64,000 nt of DNA from Thalassobius sp965218685 (GTDB taxonomy: Bacteria > Pseudomonadota > Alphaproteobacteria > Rhodobacterales > Rhodobacteraceae). This document shows positions 35,596 through 42,846 of the stretch, piece after piece (the first letter of the stretch is position 1; each line of letters opens with the position of its first letter). The stretch is from contig NZ_OZ244657.1 in assembly GCF_965218685.1 (NCBI RefSeq), positions 868,001-932,000 on the forward strand. Direction: 5' to 3'. The notes under the pieces are model-generated. The model saw nothing but the letters and a program-made list of their open reading frames with translations. It did no database searches and had not been told where the DNA came from. The translations under genes were made by a program, and so were the position numbers.

Positions 35596-36173
35596 CCCGC
35601 CGCAAGCTGACCGACAACGAGATCGAACTGTGGCGCACGGTTGCCGATACCGCTCAGCGCCTGCACCCTGAACGCGCAGCGGGTGATCTGCCGAAGCCCA
35701 AGCCCAAACCGACAAAACGCCCGATCTCTCGGCTGCCCGATTTTACCGTGGGTCAGACAGCGCCTGTATCGAACCCGCCGCATAACCTGCGGCCAGGGCT
35801 CAGCGAAGAGCTGCACAACGCGCCCCTGAGGATGGACAAGAAGTCTTTCACCAAAATGAAGCGCGGTAAGTTGCTGCCCGAGGATCGGATCGATCTGCAC
35901 GGAATGACGATGGATCGCGCGCACCCCGCGCTGACCCAATTCATTTTGGGTGCGCATTCACGCGGGCTGCGTCTGGTACTGGTGATCACCGGTAAGGGCA
36001 AATCCAAAGAGGACGACGGCCCCATACCTGCGCGTCGCGGCGTACTGAAGCATAACGTGCCCCAATGGCTGTCTATGCCGCCGCTGAATGCGGTGGTCCT
36101 GCAAGTGGCGCAGGCTAATAACCGCCATGGCGGAACCGGAGCATACTACGTCTATCTCCGGCGCCACCGCTGA
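35592..36173 (+). CDS. smr: Smr-domain protein
   Basis: The 193-residue protein has a polar N-terminal half and a C-terminal Smr domain. The motifs IDLHGMTMDRAHPALTQFI and LVLVITGKGKSKEDD... GVLKHNVPQWL include the conserved DLHG and TGKG motifs of MutS2-type nucleases. Bacterial stand-alone Smr proteins are thought to be nucleases; some act on RNA at stalled ribosomes. The substrate here is unknown. It is the last gene of the tim44-mltA-smr operon; its stop abuts the convergent hslU stop (TGATCA at 36171-36176). Confidence 0.88.
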   Translation: MTRRKLTDNEIELWRTVADTAQRLHPERAAGDLPKPKPKPTKRPISRLPDFTVGQTAPVSNPPHNLRPGLSEELHNAPLRMDKKSFTKMKRGKLLPEDRIDLHGMTMDRAHPALTQFILGAHSRGLRLVLVITGKGKSKEDDGPIPARRGVLKHNVPQWLSMPPLNAVVLQVAQANNRHGGTGAYYVYLRRHR

Positions 36174-37481
36174 TCAGAGCACGTAGCGGCTGACATCTGC
36201 GGATTTTGCAAACTCACCCAGATTTTCCTGAACAAAGGCCGCGTCCACGGTCACCGACTGGCCCCCGCGATCCGGCGCAACAAAGGAAAGCTCTTCGAAC
36301 ACGCGCTCCATCACGGTATAAAGCCGGCGGGCCCCGATATTTTCGACCGTCTTGTTCACATCGGCCGCGATTTTGGCCAGAGCGGCGATGCCTTCTTGGG
36401 TGAAGGTAACGTCAACCTCTTCTGTGGCCATCAGAGCGGTGTACTGCCGGGTCAGCGCGTTGTCCGTTTCGGTTAGAATACGCACGAAATCCTCTTCGGT
36501 CAGGGCCTTCAACTCGACCCGGATCGGCAAGCGACCCTGTAGTTCCGGCAACAAATCCGAGGGTTTTGCGATGTGGAACGCGCCCGAGGCGATGAAAAGC
36601 ACATGATCTGTTTTTACCGGGCCATGTTTGGTGCTGACGGTCGTGCCTTCGATCAGCGGCAGCAGGTCGCGCTGCACACCTTCGCGGCTGACGTCGGCGC
36701 CGCGCGCTTCGGTGCGGGCACAGACCTTGTCAATTTCGTCCAGGAACACGATGCCGTTTTCCTCGACCGCCTTTACGGCGGCGCGGGTGACGGTTTCGTC
36801 GTCCAGTAGTTTGTCAGCCTCTTCGGCGATCAGCAAATCATAGCTTTCGGCGACGGTCATTTTCTTGCGAACGGTGCGGCCACCAAAGGCTTTACCGAAA
36901 ATATCGCCCAGGTTCATCATACCCATCTGGCTGCCCGGCTGACCGGGAATATCCATCATCGGCAATGGGCTCGAGGCATCGGCCACGTCCAGTTCGATCA
37001 CCGTGTTGTCCAGCTCGCCGCTTTGCAGCTTCTTGCGGAACATCTCGCGGGTGGCTTCGCGGGCATCAGTACCGGCGATCACCTCGATCACGCGGTTTTC
37101 AGCGGCCTCATAGGCCTTGGCCTTAACGTCCTCGCGCATATGTTCGCGGGTCATTGCGATCGAGCTGTCCACCAGGTCTCGGATGATCTGTTCCACATCG
37201 CGGCCGACATAACCAACCTCGGTGAACTTTGTCGCCTCGACCTTGATGAACGGCGCGCGGGCCAGTTTCGCCAAACGGCGGCTGATCTCGGTTTTACCCA
37301 CACCGGTCGGGCCGATCATCAGGATATTCTTGGGAAAAACCTCGTCGCGCAGGTCGTCATCCAGCTGTTTGCGCCGCCAACGCGAGCGCAAAGCCACAGC
37401 AACCGAGCGTTTCGCCTCGGACTGGCCAATGATAAAGCGATCCAGTTCGCTGACGATTTCACGGGGGGTCAGATCGGTCAT
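36174..37481 (-). CDS. hslU: HslU, ATPase subunit of the HslVU protease
   Basis: HslU is an AAA+ hexamer that unfolds substrates and feeds them to HslV. The 435-residue protein has TPREIVSELDRFIIGQSEAKRSVAVALRSRWRR at the N-terminus. The Walker A motif is MIGPTGVGKTEISRRLA, and GYVGRDVEQIIRDLVD and NGIVFLDEIDKVCAR (Walker B) follow. An intermediate I-domain separates these. The C-terminal tail ADVSRYVL inserts into HslV. It overlaps hslV by four bases and is transcribed with it from a heat-shock-like promoter. Confidence 0.97.
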   Translation of the reverse strand: MTDLTPREIVSELDRFIIGQSEAKRSVAVALRSRWRRKQLDDDLRDEVFPKNILMIGPTGVGKTEISRRLAKLARAPFIKVEATKFTEVGYVGRDVEQIIRDLVDSSIAMTREHMREDVKAKAYEAAENRVIEVIAGTDAREATREMFRKKLQSGELDNTVIELDVADASSPLPMMDIPGQPGSQMGMMNLGDIFGKAFGGRTVRKKMTVAESYDLLIAEEADKLLDDETVTRAAVKAVEENGIVFLDEIDKVCARTEARGADVSREGVQRDLLPLIEGTTVSTKHGPVKTDHVLFIASGAFHIAKPSDLLPELQGRLPIRVELKALTEEDFVRILTETDNALTRQYTALMATEEVDVTFTQEGIAALAKIAADVNKTVENIGARRLYTVMERVFEELSFVAPDRGGQSVTVDAAFVQENLGEFAKSADVSRYVL

Positions 37482-38035
37482 TTGGTAATGCTTTCCACAG
37501 TCAGGTTGCCGTTGGTGTAAACGCAGATGTCGGCGGCGATTGCCATGGCTTTGCGCGCCACCTCTTCGGCGTTCATCTCCGACTCCATCATCCCTCGCGC
37601 CGCGGCCAGCGCATAGTTCCCGCCCGAGCCGATGGCGGCCACATCATGCTCAGGCTCCAGCACGTCGCCCGCGCCGGTGATCACGAACATGTCCGCGCCG
37701 TCGGTGACAATCAGCATTGCCTCCAGTTTTTGCAGGTACTTGTCGGTACGCCAATCTTTGGCCAACTCGACGCTGGCACGCGCCAGCTGGCCGGGGGTTG
37801 CCTCCAGCTTGGCCTCGAGCCGTTCGAGCAAGGTGAACGCGTCCGCCGTCGAACCCGCGAAACCTGCAACGACATCAAACCCACCGGGGCTAAGCCTGCG
37901 CACTTTGCGCGCGGTGCCCTTGATCACCGTCTGACCAAGCGAGACCTGGCCATCACCAGCAATCACAACCAGACCGTTCTTTTTCACACCGATGATTGTG
38001 GTGCCGTGCCATCCGGGGAATTTTTCGTCCGACAT
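37478..38035 (-). CDS. hslV: HslV, peptidase subunit of the HslVU protease
   Basis: HslV is a dodecameric threonine peptidase. The catalytic Thr is expected at residue 12 in HG-TTIIGVKKNGLVVIAGDGQVSLG. An 11-residue propeptide (MSDEKFPGWHG) must therefore be removed, unlike E. coli HslV, where Thr follows the initiator Met. GSTADAFTLLERLEAKLE and GSGGNYALAAARGM are family motifs. I chose ATG at 38035 with GGAGGAC upstream, giving 185 residues; a frame start at 38206 crosses the divergent gene. It is the first gene of hslVU. Confidence 0.97.
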   Translation of the reverse strand: MSDEKFPGWHGTTIIGVKKNGLVVIAGDGQVSLGQTVIKGTARKVRRLSPGGFDVVAGFAGSTADAFTLLERLEAKLEATPGQLARASVELAKDWRTDKYLQKLEAMLIVTDGADMFVITGAGDVLEPEHDVAAIGSGGNYALAAARGMMESEMNAEEVARKAMAIAADICVYTNGNLTVESITK

Positions 38036-38062
38036 CTGCGTCCTCCGTTTTCCTGTCCGCCT

Positions 38063-38091
38063 ATATGGAACCTTAGGACTGGCCACACAAG
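38063..38091 (-). promoter_or_regulatory. candidate heat-shock (sigma-32/RpoH) promoter of hslVU
   Basis: On the minus strand CTTGTGT and TTCCATAT are separated by 14 bases, close to the RpoH consensus CTTGAAA and CCCCATNT. It is about 28 bases upstream of hslV, a known RpoH target in other proteobacteria. Confidence 0.55.
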
Positions 38092-38134
38092 AGTAGTGCT
38101 TGCCAGCACCTGTTTCGCTGAGTAGCGTTCGCCC

Positions 38135-39043
38135 ATGACGGAACCGAAAAACCTGCGCTTCTACCTTGAAGACAAGCTGCTGCGGGCGGCGCAGGACGGG
38201 ACGCATAATTTCCTTGCGCAGCTCATTTCAGTGACTGAGGACGCCGGGTTTCAGACCGAACTGTGCCCCCGAGAACAGGGCCGCGAAACGGCCGCTGATG
38301 GCTATTCGATTTTTCACGATGAAGACCCTGGCCAACCGGGTGGTTTGACCTTCCGAAGGGTTTATCACGGGTCATTTTGGACAATCGAAAAGAGCAGCGA
38401 ACGCTGGGCCTCGCGGGTTGCTCTTCGGTCCTTCAATTCGGACAAAATAGACCCTAACAAGGCCAAAACCTTCTACGAGCGGTGGCAGAGGCGTGTGTTC
38501 AGGAATGCTCCGGCGAAGACAAGCCACGAGGGGTTTGTCTATGTGCCGCTTCAGGATCAGCTTATCGAACGGCGCGGGTTCCAAATGGCCAGCCCGATCG
38601 AAATGATCATGTCCGTCCTGCACCACGAGCCCAACCGGCGGGTCATCGTCACCCTTCACCCCCGGGAAAACTACTCGATGAAGGAACAAAACCGCCTGCA
38701 GCAAATGCAGGACCGGTTCTCGAATCTGCAGATACAAAAAGGGGGAATGATCCCGCTGCTGCAAAGCTGTGACTATGTGGTGACGCAGAACTCGGCCGTG
38801 GCGTTCAATGGGTATTTTTTCGGCAAGCCTAGCATTTTGTTCGGCAAAACCGACTTTCACCACATTGCGCTAAATGTCGAAGGACTTGGCGTCTCTAACG
38901 CGTTCGAGCAGGTGCACGAGCACAGGCCCGACTATGCGCGCTTTATCTACTGGTTTTGGCACAAGAACAGCATCAATGCGGGTCGCCCGGTTGCAGAAGA
39001 GCAAATCGCCCAAGCGCTGCGGCGCGAGGGCTGGCCCCTTTAG
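38135..39043 (+). CDS. capsule-polysaccharide-synthesis-like glycosyltransferase family protein
   Basis: The 302-residue protein lacks membrane segments. The C-terminal half has FVYVPLQDQLIERRGFQMASPIEMIMSVL, VIVTLHPRENYSMKEQ, and CDYVVTQNSAVAFNGYFFGKPSILFGKTDFHHIAL. This pattern (a nucleotide-sugar binding fold with a Q/E-NS-V-E/N segment before GKP) resembles Kps/Lip-type capsule enzymes. The donor and product are unknown. It starts with ATG at 38135 and diverges from hslV; it is probably a single-gene unit because the hairpin at 39053-39078 follows. I cannot exclude a different role. Confidence 0.6.
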   Translation: MTEPKNLRFYLEDKLLRAAQDGTHNFLAQLISVTEDAGFQTELCPREQGRETAADGYSIFHDEDPGQPGGLTFRRVYHGSFWTIEKSSERWASRVALRSFNSDKIDPNKAKTFYERWQRRVFRNAPAKTSHEGFVYVPLQDQLIERRGFQMASPIEMIMSVLHHEPNRRVIVTLHPRENYSMKEQNRLQQMQDRFSNLQIQKGGMIPLLQSCDYVVTQNSAVAFNGYFFGKPSILFGKTDFHHIALNVEGLGVSNAFEQVHEHRPDYARFIYWFWHKNSINAGRPVAEEQIAQALRREGWPL

Positions 39044-39052
39044 CCCAAATAA

Positions 39053-39078
39053 AAAGCCCCGGCACTGGCCGGGGCTTT
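39053..39078. terminator. bidirectional terminator between the capsule-like gene and trxA
   Basis: AAAGCCCCGGC pairs with GCCGGGGCTTT over a short loop. On the minus strand it is followed by a T-rich run, so it best serves trxA. It may also end the plus-strand gene. Confidence 0.8.
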
Positions 39079-39101
39079 GACTGAACTTATTCCGGTCGGG
39101 A

Positions 39102-39422
39102 TCAGATCGATTCCTGGATCCACGATTGCAGGGCGGCCTTGGGGGCAGCGCCAGCACGGTTCGAAACAACCTGGCCGTCCTTAAAGATGAACAGTGCGGG
39201 AATACCGCGAACACCCATGGCTGCAGCGGCGTTGGGGTTCTGGTCAACGTCAACCTTGGCGATTTTCACGGTATCGCCCAGCTCTTCGGACAGTTCTTCC
39301 AGGGCGGGGCCGATCTGCTTACAGGGGCCGCACCATTCTGCCCAGAAGTCCACCACAACGGGGACGTCGGAATTTTTGACTTCTGCGTCGAAAGTCGCGT
39401 CAGTAACGGCAACAGTGGCCAT
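39102..39422 (-). CDS. trxA: thioredoxin
   Basis: TrxA is the general dithiol reductant. The 106-residue protein has the active site WAEWCGPCKQIGPALEEL, followed by VKIAKVDVDQNPNAAAAMGVRGIPALFIFKDG with the cis-proline loop. The size and motifs are those of the standard cytoplasmic thioredoxin. It is 34 bases downstream of addA, the usual alphaproteobacterial pairing. The hairpin at 39053-39078 ends the transcript. Confidence 0.97.
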   Translation of the reverse strand: MATVAVTDATFDAEVKNSDVPVVVDFWAEWCGPCKQIGPALEELSEELGDTVKIAKVDVDQNPNAAAAMGVRGIPALFIFKDGQVVSNRAGAAPKAALQSWIQESI

Positions 39423-39456
39423 GTGAATTCTCCTGAAATTTGGTTCGGATCAGAAC

Positions 39457-42400
39457 CTAGGAAGCCTGACCCCCAGCGTCAAGAAGGCTTGTGGTTTTCA
39501 AAGCCCCGGTCACCAAATCTTGTGGCAACGGCATTAAGGTTGCCGTCTTTGTCCACAGAATTGCGGTCTCGATCTGCATGTTCGGGTAAATCTGAGCTAA
39601 AACATGGGCATAAGCCCCCATCTGCCGCAAAAGCCCATCGGGAACTTGTTGCGCAAAGGATGGCACAACTGCGTTGGATTTAAAATCGACGGCCAGAACA
39701 CGGTCTTCACAAATAATCAGCCGGTCGATCACGCCATGCAGGCGGCGGCCGTTCAATGCGGGCAGATTGGCGGTCACGGGGACCTCGGCCAGAGCGGAAT
39801 CGTCAAACAGATGGGCCAGGTCCGGATTACGAATGACATTGGTGGCCTCGGCCAGAAGGTCTGGGGCATCGGCAGCGCCGTCGCAGATATTCGCCGCCAT
39901 TTGAGGCCAGGCAGCGGGATCGGCGGCGGGCAGATGTTCAAGCATCATATGCAGCCAGGTGCCGCGACGCTTTGCTTCGTCTTCATCCCGGCCAGCCTCG
40001 CCCGGCAGGGCCTTGGCGCCCCCCAGATCCGAGGGGCTGAGCGTGCCCAATGGCTTCTCTGGATCAGCGGCAGGCTGGGTAAACACTGCGGGCAAAGCGA
40101 TATCGATCGTCCGGGCCGCATCTTCACTGCGCTCGACCGGGCCGGACCAGTCCATATGCTCCAACCGCAGCCCTTCGCCTGTGGGCATCGCCGCTGGCTC
40201 AGCACCCAGTCGCAAAGCCGCCGCGTGAACCTTGTCATACCAGCAGCCATCGCCTTGCTTATAGTCCCCTGCACCAGCCAAGATCAGCCATTTCTCGGCC
40301 CGGGTCATGGCGACGTATAACAGCCTGTCGCGTTCATGCTCTTCTGCTTCGGCGATCTGAGCCCTAGCCTGCGTTAGCAGCTCGGGCGTTTCGTCTGCGC
40401 TGGTTTTCCACACGGGCTGACCATCGGCGATCTGCACATCTCCGCTTGGCGGAGCCTTTTGTTTCAGGGTTTCGGGCATGATCACGATCGGCGCCTCAAG
40501 CCCCTTGGCGCCGTGCACTGTCATCACGCGGATCTGATCTTCGGCACTGTCCATCTGGCGTTTGATCTCCAGATCGTCGGTCACCATCCATTCCAGGAAC
40601 CCTTTAAGGCTGGGGATCGCGCTGCGTTCATAAGACAAAGCCTGCGCAAGAAAGGCATTGATCCCGTCTTCGGCCTCGATCCCCAGACGCGCCAGCAGTT
40701 TACGGCGGCCGTCGTGGCGGGTAAGGATACGCTCGATCAGATCGAAGGGCCGCAGAAAATCAGTTTGTCCGCGCAGATCGTTCAGCACGGCCATCTCGGC
40801 GGGGTACTTGTCGGCGCTCTTGCGCAGAGTTTCCCATAAATACGGCTCCTTACGATCATGAGCCAGATCGAACAGCCGTGTTTCGGTCCACCCGAACAAG
40901 GGGGATTTCAGAGCGACCGCAAGGCTGAAACTGTCTTCGGGGGTCGACAGGAATGTTAGCAAGGCAGCCAGATCTTTGACCGCCAGTTCAGCGCCAACCT
41001 TCAGCCGGTCCGCCCCCGCAACAGCAAGTTTGCGATCCTTCAGCGCACGGATCACCTCGGGGAACAGCCCCGACCGTTTACGCACCAGGATCAGGAAATC
41101 CCCTGGCCGGACAGGCCGCATCCGGAACTGACCCGAGCGTCCGATCTCTTCGGGAATGGGGTGTTCAGCATCGATCAGTGCCTTGATGCCGTCAGCGATT
41201 TGCTCGCCCAACTGAATGCTGTGATGCTTTTTGCTCAGCCGGTCGACGGGCGCGTACCAGTCTTCGTCTGCGTCGTCTTTGCTGGGCTCGATGATGGGCC
41301 ACAGATCGACGCGCCCCGGCATTTGATCCTTGAAAGCTCGGTGACGCCCATCGCCCGGAAAGCCCGAGTCTTCGTGATCGCGAAAGGTTTCATCAACCAA
41401 GTCCAAAATGGCCTTGGACGATCGGAACGAGTACTGCAATTCCTGTACGGCCAAGGGATGGTCCGTTTGGTCCAGCCGATGTCCGAATTCGCGCTGCATC
41501 CGGTCAAACTCGCGCGGATCCGCGCCTTGGAATGAATAGATCGACTGTTTTTTGTCCCCAACGACGAAAATCGTGCGCTCTTTTTCCGTTCGCGCACCCT
41601 GTCCGCTGGTGAATTCCTGGGCCAACAGCTCGATCACTTTCCACTGCGCGGGCGAGGTGTCCTGCGCCTCGTCCACCAGGATATGGTCGATTCCGCCATC
41701 CAGCCGGTACAGCACCCAAGCCGCCACCGCCGGGTCCGTCAGCAAATCCCGGGCGCGCAGGATCAGGTCGTCGAAATCCAGCCAGCTGCGATCCTGCTTT
41801 TTCTGCTCGTAGGCGGGCAGGAAGGCGCTTGCGAAACTATGAAGAGCAGCCGTCTTGCGGGCGGCGGCAAGGGCCAAACGCCGCTCGCGCGCGTCCTCTA
41901 CACGAAGCATCCAAGACTCTAGGCGCGGCATCAAATCCACGAAGTTTTCGCGGATCTTCTTGGTCGGAAACCCGCCATGAGTCGCACCGAACTTGGTTCC
42001 AAAGGGTGTCTTCGCGTTCGATCCGAACAGGAATAGCTTTTCAAAGGCAGGGAGCGTCTTGAGAGAAATCTCCTCCAAGGCGGACAGCGTGCCAGCAGCC
42101 TTGATATCGTTGGAACTTCCGGTCCGCAGGGCTGCGATCAGGTCGGCAACCAGCTGGGTTTCGCCACCCTGAAACACCAAGTTATGCAACGCTGTTTCAT
42201 CGAAATCTTCGGGCAGGTCGAACAGGGACAAACACCCTGCGGGGTCAAGAAATTCGCCGAACTCGGTCCGGTGCATGATCAGATCGCGGGTCAGGCCATC
42301 AAAGTCCATTGCCGTGACGTATCGGGCCACGCCCGCCAGCCTTTCAGGGTCACGTTCGGCCAGCTCTCGCAGAACCTCTTCGCGCAGCAGGGCAGCGGCG

Positions 42401-42846
42401 CGGTCCTCCATTTCCTTGAACTGAGGGCTGACCTTTGCCTCTAGCGGAAACCGTCGCAGTAGGGCCGAGCAAAACGAGTGAATCGTCTGAATTTTCAATC
42501 CGCCCGGCGTTTCGATGGCCCGCGCGAACAAAGTCCGCGCGTTGCGCAGCGCCGCGTCGTCCACATCGCTATCGGCACCCAGTTCGGTAAGTTGATTGCG
42601 TAATTCCGTATCCGGCAGCATGGCCCATTCGCCAAGCCGGCTGAACAGACGGTTCTGCATCTCGCTTGCGGCGGCCTTGGTATAGGTCAGACACAGGATA
42701 TGCTGAGGCTGCACGTCGCGCAGCAGCAGCCGCGCAACCCGATCCGTCAGAACCCGCGTCTTGCCCGAGCCCGCGTTGGCCGACAGCCACGTCGACCAGC
42801 CAGGTCGGGCAGCGGTTACCTGCGCTTGTGTCGCCTCATCCCTCAT
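39457..42846 (-). CDS. addA: double-strand break repair helicase-nuclease AddA
   Basis: AddAB resects double-strand breaks to give RecA-ready 3' ends; it replaces RecBCD in alphaproteobacteria. The 1129-residue protein has a UvrD-type Walker A motif at residues 24-30 (SANAGSGKTRVLTDRVARLLL). LCLTYTKAAASEMQNRL, DHILVDEAQDTSPAQWKVI, VGDKKQSIYSFQGADPREF and IRVMTVHGAKGLEAPIV follow. The C-terminal nuclease contains RVLAVDFKSNAVVP. The start overlaps the addB end by 11 bases. Confidence 0.96.
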   Translation of the reverse strand: MRDEATQAQVTAARPGWSTWLSANAGSGKTRVLTDRVARLLLRDVQPQHILCLTYTKAAASEMQNRLFSRLGEWAMLPDTELRNQLTELGADSDVDDAALRNARTLFARAIETPGGLKIQTIHSFCSALLRRFPLEAKVSPQFKEMEDRAAALLREEVLRELAERDPERLAGVARYVTAMDFDGLTRDLIMHRTEFGEFLDPAGCLSLFDLPEDFDETALHNLVFQGGETQLVADLIAALRTGSSNDIKAAGTLSALEEISLKTLPAFEKLFLFGSNAKTPFGTKFGATHGGFPTKKIRENFVDLMPRLESWMLRVEDARERRLALAAARKTAALHSFASAFLPAYEQKKQDRSWLDFDDLILRARDLLTDPAVAAWVLYRLDGGIDHILVDEAQDTSPAQWKVIELLAQEFTSGQGARTEKERTIFVVGDKKQSIYSFQGADPREFDRMQREFGHRLDQTDHPLAVQELQYSFRSSKAILDLVDETFRDHEDSGFPGDGRHRAFKDQMPGRVDLWPIIEPSKDDADEDWYAPVDRLSKKHHSIQLGEQIADGIKALIDAEHPIPEEIGRSGQFRMRPVRPGDFLILVRKRSGLFPEVIRALKDRKLAVAGADRLKVGAELAVKDLAALLTFLSTPEDSFSLAVALKSPLFGWTETRLFDLAHDRKEPYLWETLRKSADKYPAEMAVLNDLRGQTDFLRPFDLIERILTRHDGRRKLLARLGIEAEDGINAFLAQALSYERSAIPSLKGFLEWMVTDDLEIKRQMDSAEDQIRVMTVHGAKGLEAPIVIMPETLKQKAPPSGDVQIADGQPVWKTSADETPELLTQARAQIAEAEEHERDRLLYVAMTRAEKWLILAGAGDYKQGDGCWYDKVHAAALRLGAEPAAMPTGEGLRLEHMDWSGPVERSEDAARTIDIALPAVFTQPAADPEKPLGTLSPSDLGGAKALPGEAGRDEDEAKRRGTWLHMMLEHLPAADPAAWPQMAANICDGAADAPDLLAEATNVIRNPDLAHLFDDSALAEVPVTANLPALNGRRLHGVIDRLIICEDRVLAVDFKSNAVVPSFAQQVPDGLLRQMGAYAHVLAQIYPNMQIETAILWTKTATLMPLPQDLVTGALKTTSLLDAGGQAS

